Assembly: GCA_965200005.1 (NCBI GenBank) | Contig: OZ241331.1 | Span: 372,001-436,000, forward strand | Direction: 5' to 3' | Source: Aldehydirespirator sp965200005 | GTDB taxonomy: Bacteria; Actinomycetota; Acidimicrobiia; Acidimicrobiales; Aldehydirespiratoraceae | DNA: 64,000 nt | Part shown: positions 52,123-61,656 of the stretch, piece after piece | Numbering within the stretch: position 1 is the first letter of the stretch | Layout of the letters: each line of letters opens with the position of its first letter | Translations under genes and position numbers: made by a program | Notes under the pieces: model-generated | What the model was told of the DNA's origin: nothing | Database searches by the model: none | The model's input: the letters and a program-made list of their open reading frames with translations, nothing else

Positions 52123-53619
52123 GTGAGTTGGTGGCTCTGGGTTCTCATCGCAATCGTCGTACTACTCGTCGCAACAACGCTGTACGACATCACACAGAAG
52201 CGACATGCGGTGTTGCGCAACTTCCCCGTGATCGGTCACTTGCGCTACCTGCTCGAGTCGTTCGGCCCGGAACTTCGCCAGTACATCGTCAGCGACAACG
52301 ACGAGGAACGGCCGTTCAATCGCAACCAGCGGCGCTGGGTTTATGCGACGGCGAAGAAGGAGAACCCCTACTTCGGCTTTGGTTCCGACAACCGCCAGGA
52401 CGCCGAGGGCTACGTGTTCTTCAGGCACTCGCCATTCCCGGTTAGCTCTGATGCTCCCAGAGGTGAACTGCCGGCTGCCAAGGTGTTGGGTGACTGGCGT
52501 GATCGCCCCCTGGCTTTCCGACCAGAGTCGACAGTGAACATCTCGGCCATGTCATATGGTTCGCTGTCGGGCGCCGCAGTCGAGGCCCTCAACCGCGGCG
52601 CCGAGATCGCAGGTTGCATGCACAACACCGGCGAGGGAGGCATCAGCGAGCATCACCGTCATGGAGGAGGGCTGATGTTCCAGCTTGGCACTGGCTACTT
52701 TGGTGCTCGAGCACCTGACGGCCGGTTCTGTATGGAGACCTTCCTGGCGAGCGTCGAATCCGCTCGGGTTAAGGCGATCGAGTTGAAGCTAAGCCAGGGT
52801 GCCAAACCAGGACTTGGCGGGGTGCTGCCGGCTGCCAAGGTGACACCCGAAATCGCAGCCGCCCGGGGGGTACCGGTCGGTGTCACTGTGCATAGCCCCA
52901 ACCGCCACCCAGAGTTCGATGATGTTGCCGGGCTCGTCGGGTTTGTAGAGCGGATTGCGAATGCGTGTGGGTTGCCTGTTGGGATTAAGTCAGCTGTGGG
53001 CGACCGCCGCTTCTGGCAGGAACTAGCCGAGCACATGGCGGCATCGAGTAAAGGCCCCGACTTTGTGACGATCGACGGCGGTGAGGGCGGCACCGGAGCA
53101 GGGCCATTGACGTTCACTGACCATGTTGCGCTGCCGTTTCGTGTCGGGTTTGCCGAGGTTTACCAGAGCTTCGCAGCGGTTGGGTTGCACGACAAGATTG
53201 TGTTCGCGGGATCGGGCAAGCTCGGGTTTGCTTCCGATGCCATGGTTGCGATGGCAATGGGTGTCGACCTGATCAACGTCGGGCGTGAGGCGATGATGGC
53301 TCTCGGGTGCATCCAGGCGCAGCGGTGCCATAGCGGCCATTGCCCGACCGGAGTGGCGACACAGAGCAAGTGGCTGATGCGTGGCCTCGACCCACAGAGC
53401 AAGTCAGCAAGGGTTGCGAACTATGTGACTGGGTTGCGCCACGAGCTAAGGACTCTGGCCGAGGCGATGGGGTCAAGTCACCCTTCGCGTGTCGATCCGA
53501 CCCTCGTGGAAATGCGCGTCAGACGAGGCGAACTAAAGCCGGTTCTTGATGCGCTCGGCTACTCGCCTGTTGCTGTGGCCGCGCGACGCCACGCAGCCAC
53601 AGCCAGCCTCGCCGCTTAG
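52123..53619 (+). CDS. FMN-binding glutamate synthase family protein with N-terminal membrane helix
   Basis: A 498-residue protein. Residues 4-22 form a transmembrane helix (WLWVLIAIVVLLVATTLY). The rest is the GltB central FMN-binding TIM barrel: MSYGSLSGAAVEALNRGA near 145, CMHNTGEGGISEHHRHGGG, LSQGAKPGLGGVLPAAKV, DFVTIDGGEGGTGAGP near 310, and the Fe-S cysteines in CIQAQRCHSGHCPTGVATQ near 400. It lacks the amidotransferase domain, so it does not replace glutamate synthase directly; the role of this widespread stand-alone family is unknown. The start is GTG at 52123. Confidence 0.87.
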   Translation: MSWWLWVLIAIVVLLVATTLYDITQKRHAVLRNFPVIGHLRYLLESFGPELRQYIVSDNDEERPFNRNQRRWVYATAKKENPYFGFGSDNRQDAEGYVFFRHSPFPVSSDAPRGELPAAKVLGDWRDRPLAFRPESTVNISAMSYGSLSGAAVEALNRGAEIAGCMHNTGEGGISEHHRHGGGLMFQLGTGYFGARAPDGRFCMETFLASVESARVKAIELKLSQGAKPGLGGVLPAAKVTPEIAAARGVPVGVTVHSPNRHPEFDDVAGLVGFVERIANACGLPVGIKSAVGDRRFWQELAEHMAASSKGPDFVTIDGGEGGTGAGPLTFTDHVALPFRVGFAEVYQSFAAVGLHDKIVFAGSGKLGFASDAMVAMAMGVDLINVGREAMMALGCIQAQRCHSGHCPTGVATQSKWLMRGLDPQSKSARVANYVTGLRHELRTLAEAMGSSHPSRVDPTLVEMRVRRGELKPVLDALGYSPVAVAARRHAATASLAA

Positions 53620-56549
53620 CCCGAAGAACTCGCCAGTTCTCGGAGCAGTTGATCGAGGATCTCGTCTTGGCGGCTTCGCAGCGCCTCCAACTCGGCAATG
53701 AGTGCCTGAGCTTCTGCACTGGTCAACGGCCCTACCGATGCACTCGGGGTGTCGCTGTCATCAGTCGGCTCGTCAGCCTCCGATGTTGTCTCGGTCGCAC
53801 TCGTAACGTCCGTTGACGGTGCTGGAGCATCACCATCGGTCGCCACTGGTGGCAACACCACACCCGTGAAGTCCTCGCCCGGGTAGAGCTTGCTGAGAGC
53901 CTCGCCCAGTGTCTTGCCTAGCGCCGTGCGGTTACCGACCGCTGCGATCACACCAGCAAGCAACGGGATCTGAGTTCCTTGTGCCCGCACATACATCGGC
54001 CGCACATACAGCACCCCCTCACCAACTGGCAGCAGCAGCATGTCCCCGAAGTCGACCAGCGAACCCTGATCGTTCAGGAGCGTCAACTCTCGACTGATGT
54101 CCGGGTTGGTCGAGATGTTTGAAGCAACAATCGCCGGGCCCGGTGCCAATAGGTTCGACATCTCATAAGAGACGAGTCGGGACGTGCCGTCCTCCCGAGT
54201 CTCACCAACCATGAATCCGGTCAACTCTTTGCGGCTGTCATCATCAGAGATAGGCACGAACGAACGCAGGGCCACGAACGACGGCGACTCCTCACCGGGA
54301 AGTTGAACCAGGAGGTAATAGGCCGGCACACGCCGCTCACGGCGGGTCAGCAAGCCGCTCTCACCGACCACCGACTCGGCCGTCCCACCCGCAAGAACGC
54401 TGCGGCCTGGGTCTTGTGCAACAGCCCAACGCTCGGTGCCGATAATCAAGGCTTCGGGGTCAGAGATCTGATACGAGGCCCACATGTTGGTCTGCACTGT
54501 GAACAGATCGGTCGGGAACCGCAGATGCGAGCGCAGGTCTTCTGGCATCTCAGAAAAGTCGGTGAACAGATCCGGGAAAGCAGACTTCCAGGCTTCAACT
54601 ATCGGATCACCGGTCGGCATGACATACAACGCCACGTCACCGTCATAAGCATCGACAACAACCTTTACGGAGTTGCGGATGTAATTCGCACCTGCAACTG
54701 CAAGGTCTGAAGTCGAGTCCAACCCGCTCGTGTCAGCACGCTGCGCGTACGGGTAACGACCAGAAGTGGTGTATGCATCAATCACATAATGAATGCGGCC
54801 GTCGAAGACAACGGGATAAACGTCAGAATCGAGCTCAAGGAATGGCGCAACACTGGCGACACGCTCGCGAACGTCACGCACATAAATGATGCCCGTTTCC
54901 GAGTCGACGAAGTTCGAGATCAGCGGATCTAGCTGACCGAAGCGCAATGCGAATGCGACACGGCGCGTGAACGATCCCATTCCCACGTCACCATCACCGG
55001 TGTAACGGAAACTTACGTCTTGACCGTTCCCGTCCACGTAGTCAACCTCATCACGGGTCGCACCAACTAGCGCGTATCCGGTAAGCGATTCGCCCACATA
55101 GATCTGAGGCTCTTCTAGTTCGAGATCAAGACTTGGGTCAATATCAACGGGTAGTCCACCGGCAACAAACTGGGGGCTGCCCCGCACGTCAGTGACGTTG
55201 GCGCGTGCAATTGCCAGGCCATAACCGTGAGTGATCGCCACGTGCTGGCGTTCCCAGGAACCCAACTCGCTGAGATTCAGTTCTCTGGCGGCAAGCACCA
55301 CCTGAGTGAGTTCTCCATCGACCTCGTAGCGGTCGACATCTAGTACCGAAGAGAACCGGTAAAAGTCACGTTCACCCTGGTCTTTGTCGAACGTGTCGGT
55401 GAGAGTGAACGGATCAAGTATGCGTGTATTGCGGACAGTCTGACCAGCGGCGCGTAACTCGTCGGCCGCGACGTTCTCCTTATAGTCAAAGACCTCTAAT
55501 GCCACGTCTTGGTCGGGTTGAAGTGCATACGCAGATCGGGTAGCTGCAATGTTGAAATCGGTGTAGTGAGCTTCACGTGCTGTGGTGTTGGGATCAACCT
55601 GGAAACGCTGCACGAACGATGGGTAGAGATTCCCCATAACCAGTGTGGTAAACGCCCAAAGGCCCACTGCCAACACCGGCAGAATCCAGCCACGGCGCCA
55701 CAAGTTGACGATCAGCAACACCGCCGCAAACAAGGAGATCAACAGCAACAAGTTCAGAGCCGGCAGCTTGGCCTTGACATCGGTGTAGAGCGCACCATCT
55801 ACAACACCGCGATCAGACACGGTGAGCTCATAGCGCGACAACCAATAGTCAGCTGCTTTTACGACCGCCAGAATTGCAAGAATCGCCGAGAGGTGCACCT
55901 TGACAGCTGGCAAGACCCGCTCATTACCGGGTGTCTGAAGCCGGATGCCACCGTTGATGTAGTGGAACATCGCGACCACTACCAAAACGATCACGAAAGC
56001 AGCAAATAGCCAACCAACTAGGAAGGTCCAAAACGGCAACCTGAAGACATAGAACCCGATGTCAACATCAAAGAGCTGGTCGGTAATGCCGAAATCTCGG
56101 CGGTTCACAAAAAGCAGCCACTGTTCCCACTGACTGGTAACGCCCGAAGCAGCCAGTAAGGACAGCACGGCCGATAGCGCCACTCGCACCAGCCCGGGGC
56201 GCGCCGAGATCACCTGCTGAACCCGGCTCAACATCTCTTCTTCGGGCCCGGGCGGGCGCACCTTCGGTGCCAGTCGGTTAGCGATGAGCAGGTTGGCGAA
56301 CATCAAGATGAAGAACGCCGCCGCGAAGATGACAAACAGGGCGATCTTTGCAATCAAAACCCGAGCCCAGACATCGGTCCGGTTAAGTGAGTCGAACCAG
56401 AGATAGTCGGTGTAGAAGCGGGCAATACCTCTAAGCGAGAGACCCAACACCACCAGGCCTGCAACAACAAGCAGGCCTACGATTCGGACTTTGCGACCGC
56501 CCAAACGGCCACGTCCTGGGGTTGATCTGGGATTTATAGGGCGCACCAC
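53616..56549 (-). CDS. UPF0182 family membrane protein
   Basis: A 977-residue protein of the UPF0182 family. Seven hydrophobic helices occupy the first 300 residues (VGLLVVAGLVVLGLSLRGIA, FVIFAAAFFILMFANLLIA and others). A large extracytoplasmic part follows, with TAYALQPDQ-like YALQPDQDVALE, IYVGESLTGYALVGATRDEV, and YPYAQRADTSGL. The C-terminal tail is Thr/Glu/Asp-rich followed by a short coiled coil. M. tuberculosis Rv3193c is a member. The function is unknown. It is next to a PDZ-S16 protease gene, as in mycobacteria, and its 3' end overlaps the convergent FMN gene by four bases. Confidence 0.92.
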   Translation of the reverse strand: MVRPINPRSTPGRGRLGGRKVRIVGLLVVAGLVVLGLSLRGIARFYTDYLWFDSLNRTDVWARVLIAKIALFVIFAAAFFILMFANLLIANRLAPKVRPPGPEEEMLSRVQQVISARPGLVRVALSAVLSLLAASGVTSQWEQWLLFVNRRDFGITDQLFDVDIGFYVFRLPFWTFLVGWLFAAFVIVLVVVAMFHYINGGIRLQTPGNERVLPAVKVHLSAILAILAVVKAADYWLSRYELTVSDRGVVDGALYTDVKAKLPALNLLLLISLFAAVLLIVNLWRRGWILPVLAVGLWAFTTLVMGNLYPSFVQRFQVDPNTTAREAHYTDFNIAATRSAYALQPDQDVALEVFDYKENVAADELRAAGQTVRNTRILDPFTLTDTFDKDQGERDFYRFSSVLDVDRYEVDGELTQVVLAARELNLSELGSWERQHVAITHGYGLAIARANVTDVRGSPQFVAGGLPVDIDPSLDLELEEPQIYVGESLTGYALVGATRDEVDYVDGNGQDVSFRYTGDGDVGMGSFTRRVAFALRFGQLDPLISNFVDSETGIIYVRDVRERVASVAPFLELDSDVYPVVFDGRIHYVIDAYTTSGRYPYAQRADTSGLDSTSDLAVAGANYIRNSVKVVVDAYDGDVALYVMPTGDPIVEAWKSAFPDLFTDFSEMPEDLRSHLRFPTDLFTVQTNMWASYQISDPEALIIGTERWAVAQDPGRSVLAGGTAESVVGESGLLTRRERRVPAYYLLVQLPGEESPSFVALRSFVPISDDDSRKELTGFMVGETREDGTSRLVSYEMSNLLAPGPAIVASNISTNPDISRELTLLNDQGSLVDFGDMLLLPVGEGVLYVRPMYVRAQGTQIPLLAGVIAAVGNRTALGKTLGEALSKLYPGEDFTGVVLPPVATDGDAPAPSTDVTSATETTSEADEPTDDSDTPSASVGPLTSAEAQALIAELEALRSRQDEILDQLLRELASSSG

Positions 56550-56632
56550 GGGTACGCTATCTGCTTGAGACGACCTTACGCGAGCGCCGCCGTGCGCTCA
56601 GCTGACGACAGATCGTCAGGATGCAGTCGCTA

Positions 56633-57883
56633 CTAAACGCCCTGTTCTGTGACTGCCGAATCCACCTGTGGCAACGCCAGGTTGGTCACGTCGCCGCCCA
56701 CTTCTCCCAGCGCCTCCAGGGCGTCGTTGAGCGACCTCACAGCAACCACTGACATGTCGTAGTCGGGGGTCGGTATTTGGGACTCCACAGGCACCAGGAA
56801 CAACTCAGCACCCGCGTCAGCTGCCGTAGCCACCTTCTGTGCTACCCCGCCGACCCCGCCAACCGTGCCGTCGATACCTATCGAACCGGTCACAGCCACC
56901 CGGCGTCCCCCGGTCAACTCACCGGGGGTCAGCAAGTCGATGATCGCCAGCGAGAACGCCAGACCGGCTGAAGGACCGCCCACAGATCCCGATGAGATCC
57001 CTATTTCAAATGGCAACGGATGGAAGTGAACGTGTTCATAGACCTCGCTGATGCCTATGAAGCCGCCCGCACGACCCTCGGGATGCACGCCAAGCGTCAA
57101 TTCAACATCACGCAACTCGCCAGTCTCGAAGTGCTCAACGGTGATCATCGCGGGCGTTCCCGGGGGCCGCACCTGCAGTAGTTCAAGGAGCGACCCCAGC
57201 GTCGTCACCGGCTCGCTATCGATCGCAACGATTACCTCGTCGCTGCGCAATAGTCCGTGCGCAGGGGCGCCCACAACAGTTTCGCCAAATGCCACCCCAG
57301 CAACGTCGACTGCATTAACTCCGAGGTATTCCAGGGCAGCGATCACCGCCGAATCCTTCGACAATTCCATCAATTGCCTATTGCGTTCACGTTGCTCGGA
57401 GTTGCTGCGAGTCCCATAAACCGACTCTCGGGTACGTAGTTCGATGGAGGGCTCGAAGGATGACTCAATCCACTCGATGACCGTGACGGAGTCATCGATT
57501 GCCACCGTCGTCAACAGGATCTCACCTTCAGGTTCAAAGACCGTGAGTCCATCGACGCTCATCCGACCGCTGGTTGTTACGGCGTGACCGGGTCGGAACG
57601 CCACCGCATCGTCGTCCACGACTGAATCCCAGGGCAGCACACGACCCACCCACTGCGCCGGCACAAAGAACAACGACGTAACGAGGCCCGCCGACAGCAG
57701 TGCTGCTACGAAGACCCGGCGCAGCCAGGGTCGCCGAGGTTGGCGCCAGGTCCGCCACAAGCGCCGTAACAGGCGTAGCACTCTCGCTTTCGCTTTGGAC
57801 AGGCGACGGTCTGGGGGGCCTGGCGAGGGCGGGGCTAGGTTGTCGGTCAACCCGATCGTTGGCTGGCACGCCGCTGCGCCCAC
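56633..57883 (-). CDS. PDZ-domain Lon-like (S16) protease, membrane-anchored
   Basis: About 416 residues. A signal anchor lies near residues 57-75 (VFVAALLSAGLVTSLFF). A PDZ domain spans roughly 180-260 (GVAFGETVVGAPAHGLLRSD, DSEPVTTLGSLLELLQV). The C-terminal Lon-type domain has the Ser of GSVGGPSAGLAFSLAI near 300 and the Lys of GGVAQKVATAADAGA, i.e. the Ser-Lys dyad. It matches the YlbL/Rv3194c family and is adjacent to UPF0182, as in Mycobacterium. The GTG start at 57883 is uncertain; later starts such as the in-frame TTG at residue 12 would shorten the basic N-terminus. Confidence 0.88.
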   Translation of the reverse strand: MGAAACQPTIGLTDNLAPPSPGPPDRRLSKAKARVLRLLRRLWRTWRQPRRPWLRRVFVAALLSAGLVTSLFFVPAQWVGRVLPWDSVVDDDAVAFRPGHAVTTSGRMSVDGLTVFEPEGEILLTTVAIDDSVTVIEWIESSFEPSIELRTRESVYGTRSNSEQRERNRQLMELSKDSAVIAALEYLGVNAVDVAGVAFGETVVGAPAHGLLRSDEVIVAIDSEPVTTLGSLLELLQVRPPGTPAMITVEHFETGELRDVELTLGVHPEGRAGGFIGISEVYEHVHFHPLPFEIGISSGSVGGPSAGLAFSLAIIDLLTPGELTGGRRVAVTGSIGIDGTVGGVGGVAQKVATAADAGAELFLVPVESQIPTPDYDMSVVAVRSLNDALEALGEVGGDVTNLALPQVDSAVTEQGV

Positions 57884-57920
57884 GCCAGCCCTGCTCCCAG
57901 CACCGCTTCAAGGTACCGCC

Positions 57921-58475
57921 ATGGCAACACCGCCTGCCACAGGCGACACAGCTCCCGAAGGCAACCCGGTCAGACCTTCGCTGCGACGCGACGATCCGGC
58001 AATAGCTGAACGTCTGACTGCGAGTGCAACACGGCACGAAGACCCGGCAATGGCCGATGAGGCGGTCACAGACGAGTCACCCAACCTTGACCCTGAGGCA
58101 ACCAGTCTTGACTCGCTTGACGCACCCACTTCGGAGCAACCGGAAAAATCAACCACTCGACCGGCAGTTGAGGCTCTGCGACGTTGGGTGGGCGTAGCGG
58201 GATCGCTCGCGGCCGGGCTGCTGAGACGGTTAACCCGCCGCTCCGGTAGCGACGAACCAACCCGCCTGATTGACGTTCTACGCCTCCTCGGATTAGCGCG
58301 CCGAGCCGTCCCTAAGCCCGTCGTCGGGCCGAAGGCTTATGTGCAGTGGTGGCAGCGACTACTAGCTCTGGTTGCCCTCGCAGCACTGGTAACCGGGCTG
58401 GGTTTCGCCTTCACCGCAGCGATTGGCCTGATCGTGGTGGTAGCAGGCTTCCTACTCGAACAAGCCATCGTCTAG
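57921..58475 (+). CDS. Membrane protein with acidic N-terminus and C-terminal hairpin
   Basis: About 184 residues from the ATG at 57921; an earlier in-frame start would overlap the divergent protease gene. The first 100 residues are disordered, rich in Ala, Thr, Pro and acids. Then comes a basic amphipathic part (VAGSLAAGLLRRLTRRS, VLRLLGLARRAVPKPV), and two adjoining hydrophobic segments at the C-terminus (LLALVALAALVTGLGFAF, GLIVVVAGFLLEQAIV). No family is recognised. It diverges from the protease gene and converges on mreB. Confidence 0.5.
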   Translation: MATPPATGDTAPEGNPVRPSLRRDDPAIAERLTASATRHEDPAMADEAVTDESPNLDPEATSLDSLDAPTSEQPEKSTTRPAVEALRRWVGVAGSLAAGLLRRLTRRSGSDEPTRLIDVLRLLGLARRAVPKPVVGPKAYVQWWQRLLALVALAALVTGLGFAFTAAIGLIVVVAGFLLEQAIV

Positions 58476-58530
58476 CCACAGAGCCGTCGCTCAGCTGACG
58501 AGTCGCGGCCCGGCTAGTGCGGTGACGCGC

Positions 58531-59535
58531 CTAGCCGTAGTCCTCTCCGAAGATGGTCACATCAAGGCCGACCTGTTCAAGGCACTTGCCAGCACCTCGC
58601 ACCACCGCTTCAAGGGGTGCATCAACTCGACGAACCCGCAGCCCCATCTCCCGGGACAGCCGAACATCCATGCCCCGCAGCAGCCCACCGCCACCAACCA
58701 GATAGACGCCCCTGGCGATCAGATCCTGCGCTAGCTCTGGCGGCGAGCGCGACAGGCAACTGACGACCGAGTCGACCATGGCCGTCACCGGTTCTTCAAT
58801 CGCCCGACGTATCTCCGCAGGAGTTACGACTGTTGTTTTGGGCATACCCGACATGAGCTCACGCCCGCGGATTTCGGCTGCGACCTCGTTGCGGGTCGGG
58901 GCTGCAGAACCAGTAAGGATCTTGGTCTGCTCTGCGGTTGGCTCACCGATGGCGATTCCATACTCGCGCCGCATGTAGGCCTGGATCGTGTCATCGATGT
59001 CAAAAGAACCGATCCGCACAGCTTCGAGCGCAACGATGCCACCGAGACTCAAGAGCGCCGTCTGGGTTGTTCCGCCACCGATGTCAACCACCATCGACCC
59101 GACAGGCTCATGGATCGGTAACCCGGCACCGATAGCCGCGGCGAGCGGCTGATCGATTAGGCGCACCTCGATCGCACCGGCGCGGCGTGCAGCTTCCATG
59201 ACGGCTCGCCGCTCCACCGGCGTGATTGCCGATGGCACACACACCAGCACACGTGCGCGGTTGATCCTGCTCACGCCCACCTGGCGCAGCAGGATCCGGA
59301 TCATGTCCTGGGTTGTCTCGAAGTCGGTTATTGCCCCTTTGCGCAACGGTCGGCGGGCGACGATGTAGCCGGGTGTGCGCCCGAGCATCCGCCTGGCGCG
59401 GTGACCGACTGCCAGCAACTCCTGCGTTGTGGTGTTGACCGCCACAACCGACGGCTCGTTGAGCACAACACCCTGACCTCGTGCGTAAACGAGTGTGTTG
59501 GCGGTTCCTAGATCAATGGCTAGGTCTCTGGGCAA
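58531..59535 (-). CDS. mreB: MreB/Mbl-like rod-shape actin homologue
   Basis: A 334-residue actin-like ATPase. Phosphate-1 is LAIDLGTANTLVYARGQG, ITDFETTQDMIRILL follows, phosphate-2 is VVDIGGGTTQTALLSLGG near 155, and the adenosine loop is YLVGGGGLLRGMDVRLSREM near 285. It guides cell-wall synthesis in rods. It stands without mreC/mreD neighbours and is downstream of a small membrane protein and moaE on the same strand. Confidence 0.92.
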   Translation of the reverse strand: MPRDLAIDLGTANTLVYARGQGVVLNEPSVVAVNTTTQELLAVGHRARRMLGRTPGYIVARRPLRKGAITDFETTQDMIRILLRQVGVSRINRARVLVCVPSAITPVERRAVMEAARRAGAIEVRLIDQPLAAAIGAGLPIHEPVGSMVVDIGGGTTQTALLSLGGIVALEAVRIGSFDIDDTIQAYMRREYGIAIGEPTAEQTKILTGSAAPTRNEVAAEIRGRELMSGMPKTTVVTPAEIRRAIEEPVTAMVDSVVSCLSRSPPELAQDLIARGVYLVGGGGLLRGMDVRLSREMGLRVRRVDAPLEAVVRGAGKCLEQVGLDVTIFGEDYG

Positions 59536-59541
59536 CCCTCA

Positions 59542-59850
59542 TTACTCCTTGGGAGCCGCTCGTTGCGGCTCCCGATCCCCCGAGGCTGGTGGGGGCACGA
59601 GACCGCTTCTGACAGCTTCTGGATCGGGCTGGTGCGCGCTCGGCGTTGAGGCGTCGTCGCTGATAGGCGTCAAGCCAGAGATTCCACTTGACGGCCCCAC
59701 CCGGGTACCTGGAGTGGGCGCCAGCGCATTGAGACGCTCGCTGAAGGTGGGCTCGCGGCGACGGAACAGCTTCGGCAAGCCCCACAGCAGCAGCGACACG
59801 ACCGCCGCGGTCCCTAGAGCAGCCACCAGCAGAAGGATGGCATCCTTCAT
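59542..59850 (-). CDS. Small single-span membrane protein between moaE and mreB
   Basis: A 102-residue protein with one N-terminal helix (AILLLVAALGTAAVVSLLLW), a basic region (KLFRRREP) and a disordered Pro/Ser-rich tail. No family is recognised. It overlaps moaE by four bases and is six bases before mreB, so it is co-transcribed with them. Confidence 0.55.
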   Translation of the reverse strand: MKDAILLLVAALGTAAVVSLLLWGLPKLFRRREPTFSERLNALAPTPGTRVGPSSGISGLTPISDDASTPSAHQPDPEAVRSGLVPPPASGDREPQRAAPKE

Positions 59851-60401
59851 GGCTGCACCACGCTCGGGGCACCGGTCTCAATAGTCGGGGAATCGGTGTC
59901 AAGACTCGGGGAATCGGGCCCAAGACTCGGGGCATCGGTCTCAAGAGTCGCAATGTGTTGGGCTTCGAGGCCCCAACTCTGGCCACCCTGCCAGCGCTCC
60001 CGCTTCCAGATCGGGATCGTGAACTTGAGCGTGTCAATGCCATGGCGTGCCGCTTCGAAAGCAGCTGCTCGATGCGGTGACGAGACCGCCACGACAACCG
60101 CAGCTTCACACAACGCCACAGGACCGACCCGGTGCAGCATTGCAATCCTTCCCAAGTCGTCCCAGCGGTTGCGCATCTGTAGCGCAAGTGCCCGTAGGCG
60201 GGGCTCGACCTGCTCCTCGTAGGCCTCATACTCGAGGAGGTCAACCCCTGGTCGGCCTTTAGCGTGGTCTCGAGCCGTACCGCTGAATTGCACGACCGCG
60301 CCACAGCTGGGCAACACGACCCACTCAGCCACGGCCGTCCCGGGCAAGGGGTCAGATGACAGACCTAGCCAGTCGTCTCCAGAGGAGGGCGGTATCAACA
60401 C
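59847..60401 (-). CDS. moaE: MoaE-family molybdopterin synthase large subunit
   Basis: About 184 residues from the GTG at 60401; an ORF continues to 60515 but is less likely coding. CGAVVQFSGTARDHAKGRPG, LLEYEAYEEQVEPRLRAL, HRVGPVALCEAAVVVAVSSPHRAAAFEA and IDTLKFTIPIWKRE are the family motifs, with the catalytic Lys residues (KFTIPIWK) present. It converts precursor Z to molybdopterin together with MoaD, which is not in the window. The last 28 residues are a 7-residue repeat not usual in MoaE. Confidence 0.88.
   Translation of the reverse strand: MLIPPSSGDDWLGLSSDPLPGTAVAEWVVLPSCGAVVQFSGTARDHAKGRPGVDLLEYEAYEEQVEPRLRALALQMRNRWDDLGRIAMLHRVGPVALCEAAVVVAVSSPHRAAAFEAARHGIDTLKFTIPIWKRERWQGGQSWGLEAQHIATLETDAPSLGPDSPSLDTDSPTIETGAPSVVQP
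59862..59945. repeat. 21-bp tandem repeat (x4) in the 3' end of moaE
   Basis: Four copies of a 21-base unit encode the heptads LETDAPS, LGPDSPS, LDTDSPT and IETGAPS at the MoaE C-terminus. The unit is imperfect, with a shared CTCGGGG/TCGG core on the plus strand. Confidence 0.8.
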
Positions 60402-60528
60402 TGGCGCACATCGTAGACGGGGGTCGCTGAGGCATCGCGATGCGGAGACCTTCGGGCGAGGCTGATTCGGACTGGTGACACCTTGGGTCTCGTGCCATCT
60501 CGCGGAACGTGCCAAACGTCTGGCGGGT

Positions 60529-61602
60529 TCACGAAGGGCTGCGGCGCCGGCGCTTGCGGATCCTTCGCAGAACCGACACCAGCACGGCCAGAGTCGAGAT
60601 CAGCGTTGCTGCCGCCGCCACAAGTGCAATCTCCTGGCGCCGGCGGGCCGGCAGCGACTCGATGAGCAGCGGGGCATGGGACTGCACCCAGGCTTCCTCA
60701 TTGCTGTGGGCGGCTCGCCACCCGAGCAGGCGCAGCCGGTCGTTGGCCACAACCCAGGGGTGCTCGGTAAAGGTCACGACAGCCGGGGGAACAGGCGTAA
60801 GGCCCGCACGATGAACTAGCGATGCCAGACGCCGAACAAGATCGGATGGCAGCCGTAGCCGGGGCTTGGGGCCCTCAAGCTCAGCCATAGTTTCAGGAGA
60901 GATCCAGCCGTTCGGGGCAACATTTAGTACCCCGTCGAAGCGTTCAACAACAGCAGCAACAATTGCAGTCGCAAGATCGTCGACATGTAGGTATTGCACC
61001 GGAGCATCGCTGTCCGCTGCGACTCCCGTGCGAGCCGACCGCAACGCCGCAGCAAAGTGACCCAAGCGCTTGTTGGCAACGACCGAGGTGGGGCGCAACA
61101 CGGTTACATGACGTTCAGCTCCTAGGCCCCATTGCTGTGCTAAGCGTTCGAGTTCAAGCCGCTCGTTCGCCCAGTCAAAGTCATCGTTGGGGCGTGGTGG
61201 AGCATCCTCTGTCAAGGGCACTGGGTTGTCCGGGTGCGCACCGTAGACGGCCGCGGACGAGAGCACTACGACATGATCAACGTCCAACCTGCCCGCCGCA
61301 TCAAGCACACGTCGCAAGATCGCTAAGTCGTTTCCGCCGTCGCCGCCGGTCGCGCTCGAGTCTGTGGCTGTGACGCTCGCAACCGTCGCAAGATGCACAA
61401 TCGTCGAAGCGCCAGCAAGCAGCCCCGCTAGGTCTGAGACACCAAGATCGCAGTGTCTCACCACCACCGATCGATAGCCATTGACGTTCAGTTCCCGCCT
61501 GTCGATGGCCACGATCTCGGTATCTGGCGCATCGTCAGCAAGCCGAGAGACAACGCTTCGCCCAACCAAACCTGCGGCGCCGGTAACCACGACACGACGC
61601 AC
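60529..61602 (-). CDS. NAD-dependent epimerase/dehydratase-like protein with C-terminal membrane helix
   Basis: About 357 residues of the extended SDR type. VVVTGAAGLVGRSVVSRL is the GxxGxxG motif, DRRE ends beta-2, IVHLATVASV follows, and VLSSAAVYG is near 125. The catalytic YxxxK seems altered: the aligned stretch FDWANERLELE has Trp and Arg in those places. The C-terminus carries one hydrophobic helix (ALVAAAATLISTLAVLVSVL) and a basic end (RRIRKRRRRSPS). The start is GTG at 61602; GTG at 61647 is in frame. It is divergent from the zincin-like gene. Confidence 0.78.
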   Translation of the reverse strand: MRRVVVTGAAGLVGRSVVSRLADDAPDTEIVAIDRRELNVNGYRSVVVRHCDLGVSDLAGLLAGASTIVHLATVASVTATDSSATGGDGGNDLAILRRVLDAAGRLDVDHVVVLSSAAVYGAHPDNPVPLTEDAPPRPNDDFDWANERLELERLAQQWGLGAERHVTVLRPTSVVANKRLGHFAAALRSARTGVAADSDAPVQYLHVDDLATAIVAAVVERFDGVLNVAPNGWISPETMAELEGPKPRLRLPSDLVRRLASLVHRAGLTPVPPAVVTFTEHPWVVANDRLRLLGWRAAHSNEEAWVQSHAPLLIESLPARRRQEIALVAAAATLISTLAVLVSVLRRIRKRRRRSPS

Positions 61603-61656
61603 ACCGCTGCTATGCACGGGTGGCCGGTCAAACAAGCAGGCTTGCACTGCCCTACG

